From Methylomonas sp. 11b (GTDB taxonomy: Bacteria > Pseudomonadota > Gammaproteobacteria > Methylococcales > Methylomonadaceae): a stretch of DNA of 64,000 nucleotides. The stretch spans positions 2,661,741-2,725,740 of the forward strand of contig NZ_KI911557.1 of the NCBI RefSeq assembly GCF_000515215.1, written 5' to 3'. Below, one piece after another: positions 56,323 through 64,000 of this stretch. Position 1 is the first letter of the stretch; every line of letters starts with the position of its first letter. Under the pieces are notes generated by a model. That model saw only the letters and a list, made by a program, of their open reading frames with translations. It was not told the DNA's origin and did no database searches. The position numbers were made by a program, and so were the translations under genes.

Positions 56323-57621
56323 TTACTTACCGGCACCGACCGTCACAGTTTGCAACAATTCCGGTTTTACCCGGCGTTTGAACGCATCCTTGATTTGCTC
56401 GATGCTGACGGCTTCGACATTGCTCTGAAAAGTCTCCAGATAATCCAGCGGCTGCTGATAAAAGCCAATCATCGCTACATAGTCGGTCAACTTGCTGTTG
56501 GTGTCGAAACGCATAGCAAAGCCGCCGGTGATGTTTTGCTTGGCGGCGGTCAGTTCCTTATCGCTGGGGCCTTTATCCAGAAACTCGTTGAAGGTCTTCA
56601 GCAAGACATCCAAGGCCTGCTCGGTCTGATCGTTGCGAGTTTGCAAACTCATCATAAACGGCCCTTGCCGATACATCGGCGCGAACACGCTATAAGCACC
56701 GTAGGCCAAACCGCGCTTCTCCCGCACTTCTTCAAACAGACGGGAAACCATGCTGCCGCCACCTAAAATATGGTTACCTACATATAGCGCAAAATAATCG
56801 GGGTCCTTGCGATAGGTGCCGGGCAAACCGACCAGGACATGGGTTTGTGTGGACGGAAACTCGATGTGCTGTTTGCTGGCTTTGCTCGGCATTGTTACCG
56901 CCGGAATTTCGGCGGGCTTGCTCCCGACCGGCAATTTGCTTAGCACCTGGTTAGCGGTTTGCTCTGCTTGTTCGCGACTCACGTCGCCAACGATGACCAC
57001 CATCGCGTTGGCGGCCACATAGTACTTTTGATAAAAGTTTTTCAGATCATCGGCGCTAAAACCGGCCACGGTTTCCACCACCCCCGTTTCGGGATGCGCA
57101 TAAGGATGATCACCATATAAGGCTTTGTTGAAAACAATACCGGCCAACTCGCCCGGCGATTCTTCCCGATGTTTCAAGCCAGCCAGGGTACGGGCTTTTT
57201 CCCGCTCAAAGTCGGCTGGATTGAAGGCCGGCTTGCTCAACACGGTTTCAAAAGTCGCCAGAGCTTTGTCAAACAAGGCTTTCTCGGTCAACGTCCGAAC
57301 CGCCAGCCAGGCCATATCTTCACTCACGCCGGCTGAATAGTTGGCGCCTACCGATTCGAAACGCTGCGCGATGTCGTCGGCACTCAACTCGCCGGCACCG
57401 CTGTCCAGCAAGGCAGAGGTCAACGCGGCGACGCCGAATTGCGCATCGTCGCGGGCACTGCCGGCATCGAATACCACCCGCACATCCACCATCGGCAAGC
57501 CGGCTGTGCGCACGTAATAAACCCGGCTGCCTTGCGGAGTTTGCCATTTTTCGATTTTGGCGGCGGACCAGACGGTTTGGCTCAACAGCAATAGCGCCAA
57601 GCCGATTAAATTAAAACGCAT
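56323..57621 (-). CDS. M16 family peptidase-like protein, non-catalytic partner
   Basis: A 432-residue secreted protein with a signal peptide (MRFNLIGLALLLLSQTVWSA). It has the two M16 halves but no zinc motif where HxxEH should be (the corresponding region reads GVAALTSALLDSG). It does keep the R/Y-containing stretch REKRGLAYGAYS of the second domain. M16 proteases in this arrangement act as a heterodimer: the neighbour at 57611 supplies the zinc and this subunit closes the chamber. The start overlaps the end of that gene. Confidence 0.9.
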   Translation of the reverse strand: MRFNLIGLALLLLSQTVWSAAKIEKWQTPQGSRVYYVRTAGLPMVDVRVVFDAGSARDDAQFGVAALTSALLDSGAGELSADDIAQRFESVGANYSAGVSEDMAWLAVRTLTEKALFDKALATFETVLSKPAFNPADFEREKARTLAGLKHREESPGELAGIVFNKALYGDHPYAHPETGVVETVAGFSADDLKNFYQKYYVAANAMVVIVGDVSREQAEQTANQVLSKLPVGSKPAEIPAVTMPSKASKQHIEFPSTQTHVLVGLPGTYRKDPDYFALYVGNHILGGGSMVSRLFEEVREKRGLAYGAYSVFAPMYRQGPFMMSLQTRNDQTEQALDVLLKTFNEFLDKGPSDKELTAAKQNITGGFAMRFDTNSKLTDYVAMIGFYQQPLDYLETFQSNVEAVSIEQIKDAFKRRVKPELLQTVTVGAGK

Positions 57622-58981
57622 GATGGCCTCCTATGGCTTTTGCGGGTTTGGCGGCTTCGGTGATCGGTTGCGGGTCTAGATAAGCGACGGTGAGCGTGTC
57701 CTCAATCAAATATTTCCGCGCCACGTCCCTGACCTGTTCGGCGGTGACTTGATTGATCTTGTCTACATACTCGTCGGCTTTCTGCCAACCGATACCCACC
57801 GTTTCCAGCGTGCCCAGTTGCATGGCTTGATAGAAGTTGGAATCTTTTTGATACACCGCGCTAGCCAATACTTGTGCCTTGATGCGTTGCAATTCGTCCT
57901 TGGCTATCAGTTCGTTCTTCAATTGATAGACTTCGTCCAGCAAGGCGTATTCCAGATCGAAGACGGTCTTGCCTTCCGCAGGGGTGGCTTCCAGCAGGAA
58001 CATCTCGGGTAAGCGCGAGGTAAAATCATAACCCGCACCAGCCGATACTGCGATTTGCTTGCCCCTGACCAGACGCGAAGACAAGCGGGCGCTATCGCCG
58101 CCGTCCAGTACCCCCGCCAATACTTCCAAAGCGTAGGCTTCCCATTCCGGCTTGGCGGTTTTTAGAACCGGCACTTTATAGCCCATCATCAGGTAGGGCA
58201 GTTTGGCTGGCGCTTTTACGGTAATCCGGCGTACGCCGCGTTGCTCACTTTCGTCTTGCGGTTTTACCGGTTTCAACACGCTAGGTTGCAGCGGAGAGAA
58301 ATATTGCTCGGCCAGTTTTTCGACTTGCAGCGCATCGACATCGCCCACCACCACCAGCGTGGCGTTATTCGGCGCGTACCATTGCTGATACCAGGCTTGC
58401 AGGTCTTCGACTTTATAATTGGCAATATCGGACGGCCAACCTATAACCGGATTTTGGTAGGGGCTGTTAGTGAAAGCCGTCGCCATGAATTGCTCATGCA
58501 CTTTGGCGCGCGGCTGGTCATCGGTGCGCATGCGCCGCTCTTCGGTGACCACTTCCAGTTCTTTTTTCAGTTCCTCGGCTTTTAAATCCAGGTTGCGCAT
58601 CCGGTCGCTTTCCAGTTTAAAGCTGATTTCCAGGCGCGATTTTTCCAGGGTTTGGAAATAGGCGGTGTAATCCTGCCCGGTGAACGCGTTCTCGTTGCCG
58701 CCGTTTTCGGCGATGATCCGGGAAAACTCGCCGGCCGGATACTTCTGAGTGCCTTTGAACATCATGTGTTCCAACATGTGCGAGAGTCCGGTGATGCCGC
58801 CGGGCTCGTAACTGGAGCCCACCTTGTACCAGACTTGCGATACTACCACCGGCGAACGATGATCCTCCTTTACCAATAGTTTCAAGCCGTTGCTAAAAAC
58901 ATGTTCGTGTACCTTGCCAGCCTCGGCATGTGCCGCGACAGCAGGGCAAAGCAGCGCTAACGCCGCGAGCCTATAGTTCAT
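57611..58981 (-). CDS. M16 family zinc protease, catalytic subunit
   Basis: A 456-residue periplasmic zinc protease. The signal peptide MNYRLAALALLCPAVAAHAE starts at the ATG at complement 58979-58981, with GAGGGA upstream; the longer frame upstream is rejected. The inverted zinc motif is HMLEHMMFKG (HxxEH), and the third ligand Glu lies about 75 residues later, in the ELKKELEVVTEERRM region. The downstream gene encodes the inactive partner. Divergent from ctaB. Confidence 0.92.
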   Translation of the reverse strand: MNYRLAALALLCPAVAAHAEAGKVHEHVFSNGLKLLVKEDHRSPVVVSQVWYKVGSSYEPGGITGLSHMLEHMMFKGTQKYPAGEFSRIIAENGGNENAFTGQDYTAYFQTLEKSRLEISFKLESDRMRNLDLKAEELKKELEVVTEERRMRTDDQPRAKVHEQFMATAFTNSPYQNPVIGWPSDIANYKVEDLQAWYQQWYAPNNATLVVVGDVDALQVEKLAEQYFSPLQPSVLKPVKPQDESEQRGVRRITVKAPAKLPYLMMGYKVPVLKTAKPEWEAYALEVLAGVLDGGDSARLSSRLVRGKQIAVSAGAGYDFTSRLPEMFLLEATPAEGKTVFDLEYALLDEVYQLKNELIAKDELQRIKAQVLASAVYQKDSNFYQAMQLGTLETVGIGWQKADEYVDKINQVTAEQVRDVARKYLIEDTLTVAYLDPQPITEAAKPAKAIGGHHAF

Positions 58982-59088
58982 AAATCCCTCGTTGACTAAA
59001 AGATGGTGAGCGCTTGTGATTATTTTAATAATCAATGGTTCACTGTTATTCTATATGTTTAAAGACCTGCAAATCCATTTGGTACTTG

Positions 59089-59979
59089 ATGACCGACACA
59101 ACCTCCGCGCTATCCTGGAAAGACTACTTAGAACTCTGTAAGCCCAGAGTCGTGGCATTGATCGTGTTTACCGCCGTTGTCGGCATGCTGCTGGCCGTTC
59201 CCGGCATGCCGCCGCTGGCTAACTTTTTCTACGGCAGCATAGGCATCGCCCTGGCAGCATCCTCAGCAGCGGCGATCAATCATTTCATCGATCAAAAAGC
59301 CGACGCGGAAATGGGCCGCACCAAGAATAGACCACTACCCACCGGACATTTAAACTCTCACCAAGTATTGGTGTTCGCCAGCTTGATCGGCTTTGTCGCC
59401 ATGGCCATCTTAACCGTCAAGATCAACGTGTTGACCGCCTTCCTGACCTTTTTGTCGCTGATTGGTTACGCGCTGATTTACACGGTATACCTTAAAAAAA
59501 TGACGCCGCAAAATATCGTCATCGGCGGCGCGGCCGGCGCGGCGCCTCCCGTATTGGGTTGGGCGGCGATTACCGGCGAAGTGCATCCGCATGCTTTGCT
59601 GTTGTTTTTGATTATCTTCGTTTGGACCCCGCCACATTTTTGGGCCTTGGCGATTGCCAAGCGCGAAGAATACGCCAAAGTTGCCATTCCTATGCTGCCG
59701 GTAACTCACGGCGTGGAGTTCACCCGTCTGCAAATTTTGCTGTACACCATCCTGTTGCTGATCTCCACCCTGCTGCCTTATCTGACCGGCATGAGCGGTG
59801 TGATTTACCTACTGGCTGCGGTATTGCTGGGCTTGGGCTTTATCTATTACGCGATTCAAATGATGCGTAAGAAAGACAATAAAACCGCGATGCGCACCTT
59901 CGGCTATTCCATTGTTTATCTGATGCTGATTTTCGCGGCATTGCTGATCGATCATTATTTCCCACTGTCATTCTCATGA
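59089..59979 (+). CDS. ctaB: Heme O synthase (protoheme IX farnesyltransferase)
   Basis: A 296-residue UbiA-family enzyme with about nine membrane helices. It adds farnesyl to heme b to give heme O for terminal oxidases. The prenyl-diphosphate motif [21 protein letters not shown] and the second motif [21 protein letters not shown] are intact (each shown in part). The ATG at 59089 ([13 protein letters not shown]) is the family start; the frame upstream is not supported. The stop overlaps the start of the next gene. Confidence 0.95.
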   Translation: MTDTTSALSWKDYLELCKPRVVALIVFTAVVGMLLAVPGMPPLANFFYGSIGIALAASSAAAINHFIDQKADAEMGRTKNRPLPTGHLNSHQVLVFASLIGFVAMAILTVKINVLTAFLTFLSLIGYALIYTVYLKKMTPQNIVIGGAAGAAPPVLGWAAITGEVHPHALLLFLIIFVWTPPHFWALAIAKREEYAKVAIPMLPVTHGVEFTRLQILLYTILLLISTLLPYLTGMSGVIYLLAAVLLGLGFIYYAIQMMRKKDNKTAMRTFGYSIVYLMLIFAALLIDHYFPLSFS

Positions 59980-60974
59980 GTTTGTCTACCCAGGAACATC
60001 CGTTCGCGGAATTTATCAAGATACTTGGTAAAGGCAAAAAAGGCGCCAGACCCCTGACCCAAGACGAAGCCTACCGAGCCATGCAAATGATTTTGGCCGA
60101 CGGCCAGGTTGAGCCGATTCAACTCGGCGCGTTTTTGATGCTGATGCGCGTTAAGGAAGAAACCTGCGAAGAACTGGCCGGCTTCGTGCAGGCCGCACGG
60201 GAAAGTTTTGCCTTCGAATCCAAAGTAGCTGTGGATCTGGACTGGTCGTCTTACGCCGGCAAACGCCGCCATCTGCCCTGGTTTTTATTGTCCACGCTGC
60301 TGCTGGCCGAGAACGGCATCCGAGTATTCATGCACGGCGCCGGAGGTCACACCCAAGGCCGTTTGTATACCGAAAATGCGCTGCAAGCCTTAGGGATTAA
60401 GGCCGCAACCTCGATAATCGAAGCCGGCCAGCAGTTGGAGCAAGACAATTTCAGCTATCTGTCACTGGAATATATTTGCCCAAAACTGTACGACATGATC
60501 AATCTACGGCCGATTATGGGTTTGCGTTCGCCGGTACATACTTTGGTTAGATTGTTGAATCCGTTCGACGCCACAGCCAGCATTCAAGGCATCTTTCATC
60601 CCAGCTACCGGCAAGTGCATCAAAAAGCCGCATTGCTGCTTAATCAAAAACACATGGCGGTGCTAAAAGGCGAAGGTGGCGAAACCGAGCGTAATCCCGA
60701 TGTGGAATGCCTGGTGCAAAGCGTCAATGACGGTGAGCTTAACGATGAAACCTGGCCGGCCTTATTTGAACGCCGGCACATGAAAGCCGAAGACATGGAC
60801 CCGCAGTTATTGGCGCAATTCTGGCGAGGCGAGTTTAACGACGAATTTGGCGAGGCCACCGTGATAGCGACTGCGGCGGTGGCATTGAAGTTGTTGGGCA
60901 AAGCCGACGACCAAGAACAAGCTCAGCAATTGGCGACGGACTTTTGGGCGGCGCGAAATCGGCAGCGTTTTTAA
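59976..60974 (+). CDS. ybiB: YbiB/TrpD2-like glycosyltransferase-fold protein
   Basis: A 332-residue protein related to anthranilate phosphoribosyltransferase. N-terminal helical domain ([20 protein letters not shown]) followed by the phosphoribosyl-binding domain ([19 protein letters not shown]). The substrate-specific loops of TrpD are altered, as in YbiB/TrpD2, which binds nucleic acid and is induced by DNA damage in E. coli. It overlaps ctaB by four bases. Confidence 0.88.
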   Translation: MSLSTQEHPFAEFIKILGKGKKGARPLTQDEAYRAMQMILADGQVEPIQLGAFLMLMRVKEETCEELAGFVQAARESFAFESKVAVDLDWSSYAGKRRHLPWFLLSTLLLAENGIRVFMHGAGGHTQGRLYTENALQALGIKAATSIIEAGQQLEQDNFSYLSLEYICPKLYDMINLRPIMGLRSPVHTLVRLLNPFDATASIQGIFHPSYRQVHQKAALLLNQKHMAVLKGEGGETERNPDVECLVQSVNDGELNDETWPALFERRHMKAEDMDPQLLAQFWRGEFNDEFGEATVIATAAVALKLLGKADDQEQAQQLATDFWAARNRQRF

Positions 60975-61005
60975 TGCGCGGACGTTTAGCGAGAGCGAAA
61001 CAGCT

Positions 61006-61638
61006 CTAACCAGCCTCCAGCGGCGGGTGGCTGAAGTTAGGAATCCCCTTGATGTAGTCGCGCTGCATATGCAGGTATTGCAGACCCATCAGCGTGGAAA
61101 TATCGTCATGATCGATCCAGACCACTTTCACCTCGCCTTCCAGATTCAAATGCTTATAGTCGAATCTGGCCACCGTACCGTCCGGCACTTCAACTCTGCC
61201 CAACATGCGTATCATCAAGCCGTCCACCGAGACATTTTCGGTGTTGAACGCATAGTCGGTATCGTTGAAAACGATATGGCCGGGCGCGGTCATATTTTTG
61301 CGATAGGCCCGGCGGCTGTAGAGTAAGTTATCGGTATCGTAGGACAGGTTACGAAACTCGATGGCAATTTCAAACCCGTCTTCGGTCGCTTCGGCGCGCG
61401 CCATTTCAGCCTCGCCGGCCAAGCGCATGTCCGGCAGATAAAAATCGACTATCGGCGAAACTTGCAAAGCATTGAAAATGTCTTTGATGTCGTTGACCTG
61501 GGGATTAACCTTTAACACCGCCAGCAACCCGGACAGCGACAGATTCACGACCCAAATCTCGTGCTCTTCAAAGCCCAGATACAATAATCCCTGGCTGGTC
61601 AGATTTTTGCGGTAGGCGCGATTTTCGGTCGTTGGCAT
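61006..61638 (-). CDS. Tandem PilZ-domain protein
   Basis: A 210-residue putative c-di-GMP receptor. Two PilZ-like repeats: residues 5-95 (RAYRKNLTSQGLLYLGF, NLSLSG) and 100-195 (RRAYRKNMTAPGHIVF, ENVSVDG). Each has an Arg-rich start and an (N/D)-x-S-x-x-G turn, although the RxxxR spacing is not canonical, so binding should be tested. It probably responds to the GGDEF/EAL proteins elsewhere in the window. Confidence 0.82.
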   Translation of the reverse strand: MPTTENRAYRKNLTSQGLLYLGFEEHEIWVVNLSLSGLLAVLKVNPQVNDIKDIFNALQVSPIVDFYLPDMRLAGEAEMARAEATEDGFEIAIEFRNLSYDTDNLLYSRRAYRKNMTAPGHIVFNDTDYAFNTENVSVDGLMIRMLGRVEVPDGTVARFDYKHLNLEGEVKVVWIDHDDISTLMGLQYLHMQRDYIKGIPNFSHPPLEAG

Positions 61639-61704
61639 AATAATCCTTATATTTAAAAGGGCCTTCTAAGCGCGAGCCCATTTTACAATCTGATGCGTTG
61701 GGAT

Positions 61705-62295
61705 ATGAAAAGCAGAACAATTTGTCTCGCAAGTCTAGCGGTTTTATCGGCCTGCACAACCATGCCGCCGAAAAACCCGGAAAATATCTGTCAAATTTTC
61801 CGGGAAAAAGACGACTGGTATCGAGCAACCTTAAGTTCCGCGCGGCGCTGGGGCGTACCCATCGCGGTGCAAATGGCCATCATCAACCAGGAATCCAGCT
61901 TCGTCGCCGACGCCCAACCGCCAAGGCCGTTGATTTTAGGGTTTATCCCCTGGTTTCGTGCCAGCAGCGCTTACGGCTATCCGCAAGCCAAGGACGAAAC
62001 CTGGGCCGACTATCAGCAAAAAGCCGGCAACGGCTGGGCCGATAGAGAGGATTTTGCCGACAGCTGCGATTTTGTAGCCTGGTATTGCGCGACCAGCAAC
62101 CGCAAGCTGGGTATCCCCACCTCCGACGCGAACAAATTATATCTAACCTACCACGAAGGCTTAGGCGGCTATCAGCGCAGCAGTTATTTATCCAAGCAGT
62201 GGCTGATGAACACCGCGCAAAAAGTCCACCAACGCGCCTTGCGTTACGACGCGCAACTGGCAAGCTGCCGACAGGAGCTGGAACAAAAAAACTGA
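61705..62295 (+). CDS. Lytic transglycosylase-like lipoprotein
   Basis: A 196-residue lipoprotein: MKSRTICLASLAVLSACTT has a lipobox (SAC) at Cys17. The SLT/lysozyme-like domain has the catalytic Glu in IINQESSFVADAQ and the typical AYGYPQAKDETWADY with later GYQRSSYL. It cleaves peptidoglycan in the periplasm. The start at ATG 61705 fits the lipoprotein signal; an ATG four codons upstream is also possible. Confidence 0.85.
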   Translation: MKSRTICLASLAVLSACTTMPPKNPENICQIFREKDDWYRATLSSARRWGVPIAVQMAIINQESSFVADAQPPRPLILGFIPWFRASSAYGYPQAKDETWADYQQKAGNGWADREDFADSCDFVAWYCATSNRKLGIPTSDANKLYLTYHEGLGGYQRSSYLSKQWLMNTAQKVHQRALRYDAQLASCRQELEQKN

Positions 62296-62331
62296 TAAAC
62301 TAGCCGCCCCAATCATCTAACGGGAGTTTTC

Positions 62332-62817
62332 ATGAAATCCACGAAACAACGTGTTATCGCCATTTTAATCGCATTTATTACAGGATTTGCTATGTTCTCA
62401 CTGGCCAACGCCAATGCCCCAACCCCAGCCGAAAATAAAGCCGCCGGGGAAAAATTTCTGGCCGAAAACGCCAAAACCGCCGGCGTGGTAACCACCGCCA
62501 GCGGTCTGCAATACCTGGTCTTCACCGAAGGCTCCGGCGCGCAACCCAAAGCCACCGACAACGTCACCGTCCATTACAAAGGCACCACCATAGATGGCAA
62601 GGAATTCGACAGCTCCTACGGCCGCGGCGAGCCCGCCACTTTCCCTCTGAACCGCGTCATCCCCGGCTGGACCGAAGGCGTGCAATTGATGAAAGAAGGC
62701 GCGAAATACCGCTTCTTTATTCCTTCTAACCTGGCTTATGGTGAGCGTGGTGCCGGGCGGGATATTGGGCCGAATGCGGCGTTGATTTTTGATGTTGAGT
62801 TGATTAAGGTCAACTGA
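62332..62817 (+). CDS. FKBP-type peptidyl-prolyl isomerase
   Basis: A 161-residue periplasmic PPIase. An N-terminal signal or anchor (about 8-26) precedes a short helical linker and the FKBP domain (about 60-161): VTVHYKGTTIDGKEFDSSYGRG, VIPGWTEGVQLMKEGAKYRFFIP and NAALIFDVELI. All ligand-pocket aromatics are present. Close to SlyD-independent Mip/FkpA-type enzymes but without the long N-terminal dimer arm. Thirty-six bp after the transglycosylase gene. Confidence 0.93.
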   Translation: MKSTKQRVIAILIAFITGFAMFSLANANAPTPAENKAAGEKFLAENAKTAGVVTTASGLQYLVFTEGSGAQPKATDNVTVHYKGTTIDGKEFDSSYGRGEPATFPLNRVIPGWTEGVQLMKEGAKYRFFIPSNLAYGERGAGRDIGPNAALIFDVELIKVN

Positions 62818-62839
62818 TTTTTGGTGTCGCTAACGCGAC

Positions 62840-63140
62840 GGTTTGTTTAGAAGTCGGGTCTCGGACCGACAGCCGAGATACTTTCTTTTGCTCCGCCAAA
62901 AGAAAGTATCCAAAGAAAAGGCGGCCCGGATGCCGCTTGCTCCCTGCGCTCCTCGCTTTTGCCGGGGGTTGCCGAAAGGGGCTTCCTGCCCCTTCGGCAA
63001 CGCGCCGCATCCCTGCGGCGCCCCTTCGGGCTATTCACTCGGCACCTCCCTGTGCCTCGCCCTTCGGGTGCTGCGCATGCAAATCGGCTATCCTGCCGAT
63101 TTGTCCCGCCAAAAGCTCCGGTGCTCGGCGCGGCATACAG
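62840..63140. repeat. Hairpin-rich dispersed intergenic repeat
   Basis: The stretch between 62818 and 63337 holds no gene. It contains TACTTTCTTTTGC...AAAAGAAAGTA (an inverted pair), then GTTGCCGAAAGGGGC-ttcct-GCCCCTTCGGCAAC, a 15-bp perfect hairpin around 62967-63001, and GCCGCATCCCTGCGGC. Sequences of this type are scattered in many gammaproteobacterial genomes (recollection, not a search), and are often mis-annotated as short proteins. Several spurious frames cross it on both strands. Confidence 0.6.
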
Positions 63141-63337
63141 GGCAAACCCATTCCATAATTCGAGATCAAACTAACGTACGTCGAGCTTCGTCCTTAAGCA
63201 TGCGGGAATATTGTTTTTGGCTCGAACAAAATCTGAATCCTTTTTCCAGCTAGACTTCCCCATGAATTGACATAACATGTATATCACCCAATTCAGGGAG
63301 ATATACAGAAACTATCTATTCACTTGTTAGGATTGCT

Positions 63338-63919
63338 ATGTATCTTGTCGATTCGAATGATTTAGTAATTTGTCCTAAATGTAAATCGCCAGTGTCTCTG
63401 GAGGCTTCTAATTGCCTTAATTGCGGCACACAATTTTCGCCTACTGGATTATTGCCCATTCTACTGCCAGCACGAAAACCAATAAGAAAATTGTTAATGA
63501 GTCGATTCGACTCAATATTCAAATTAGTTTTCATCACACTAATTATAACTCCTGTGTTAGCTTTTGTTGTTGATTGGGTTATTGATACGTTAATTTCTGA
63601 CTGCGTAAACTCAGACTTGAAGAACAGCTGTAGTAAACTTAAAGGACTTGGAAAGTCCGTCTACTTTAAAATTCTCTTCTTCAGTCCTCTTGTATTTGCT
63701 GCTGTCCCCGCTCTAACAGAGATTCGGCGTCATTTCTTTTTTAGTATCGGCGTTTTTTTTACAGTTATCATTGAATTCCTTTTAGTAGCAGTGAGCGAGT
63801 TACACGATATAACAAACGGCTCAGATGGCCCGGATGTATTTGGTATAGCCATTTATTTAGATTTTGTTTTTCTAATCTTTGTTGGGGCTTGTGTTACCAA
63901 GATCGGTAGGTCCGATTAG
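63338..63919 (+). CDS. Zinc-ribbon membrane protein, unknown
   Basis: A 193-residue protein. The N-terminal zinc ribbon (ICPKCKSPVSLEASNCLNCG) is followed by four predicted membrane helices at about 65-85, 108-125, 132-150 and 170-188. It resembles in layout the DUF805 protein at 15574, but no family was recognised. Base composition is more AT-rich than neighbours, which may indicate transfer. The 80 bp to the window edge show nothing. Confidence 0.7.
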   Translation: MYLVDSNDLVICPKCKSPVSLEASNCLNCGTQFSPTGLLPILLPARKPIRKLLMSRFDSIFKLVFITLIITPVLAFVVDWVIDTLISDCVNSDLKNSCSKLKGLGKSVYFKILFFSPLVFAAVPALTEIRRHFFFSIGVFFTVIIEFLLVAVSELHDITNGSDGPDVFGIAIYLDFVFLIFVGACVTKIGRSD

Positions 63920-64000
63920 CGTAATCGGACGCATGTTTGATTCCGCTGCGTCGCGGCTAATAAGCCAAACGATGGTTGGAAGCCCCCATCATTCCTCCGA

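Noticed and set aside
62843..63253. Plus-strand frame of 136 codons and several minus-strand frames.
   Set aside because: They cross a hairpin-rich intergenic repeat; such frames are typical false positives.

Overview
The window looks like a chromosomal segment of a gammaproteobacterium, most likely a Methylococcales (Methylomonas-like) methanotroph. That placement is inferred from the style of the housekeeping proteins and from a moderately GC-rich backbone interrupted by one AT-rich island; no methane-oxidation gene is present, so the genus is a guess. The backbone carries mrp (5' end only), metG, an RnfB-like ferredoxin protein, tRNA-Arg(CCG), a contiguous hisB-hisH-hisA-hisF-hisI run ending in tRNA-Thr(CGT), pepN, moaB, murI, coaD, rsmD, two M16 peptidases, a heme O synthase, FKBP and lytic-transglycosylase genes, plus many signalling genes (two GGDEF proteins, a split energy-taxis receptor, a very large hybrid histidine kinase and a PilZ protein).

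Layout. 0-8.9 kb: cell-wall L,D-transpeptidase, c-di-GMP enzyme, small secreted proteins, metG and the ferredoxin gene. 9-11 kb: tRNA-Arg and a gene-poor stretch with dispersed repeats, an orphan ParB-like N-terminal peptide and an 11-12 copy 21-bp tandem array. 11-18 kb: taxis and signalling genes, a cas3 remnant, J-domain and DUF805 proteins, a desaturase. 18-28 kb: tRNA-Thr and a long minus-strand run from moaB to hisI, then an AI-2E-type permease, a Rieske protein and a CBS protein. 28.5-44.2 kb: a mobile defence island. 44.2-64 kb: backbone again, with a decayed type I restriction remnant, murI, the hybrid kinase, an alcohol dehydrogenase, the rsmD/coaD/ferredoxin cluster, M16 peptidases, ctaB, PilZ, SLT and FKBP genes.

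The central result is the island at 28513-44209 (15,697 bp). It interrupts a YgjP-like metallopeptidase gene inside the codons of its HELAH zinc motif. Deleting exactly these bases rejoins the gene in frame as a 167-codon ORF. The ends carry short imperfect inverted repeats (TACTC-T/A-CAA), with six extra bases at one end. A four-gene recombinase operon (active integrase, degenerate recombinase-fold protein, second active integrase, small coiled-coil protein) starts about 100 bp from one end and reads inward, the layout of Tn554-type and strand-biased circularizing (intA-tfp-intB-srap) elements. Next to it the island carries a complete, divergent homologue of the gene it breaks, so the element may replace the function it destroys.

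The island cargo is anti-phage. One part is a translationally coupled lmuA-lmuC-lmuB (Lamassu, Cap4-type nuclease) operon whose lmuB is frameshifted in a T6 tract. The other is a complete retron, with a promoter, an msr-msd RNA with matching a1/a2 ends, a nucleoside-deoxyribosyltransferase-like effector and a reverse transcriptase. A 106-bp MITE separates the two systems, and an XRE regulator with two CTAAG-N5-CTTAG operators, IS5/IS30/IS3 debris and an unknown 111-residue protein fill the rest. Outside the island, the cas3 and hsdR/hsdM-like remnants point to older defence systems that have been lost.
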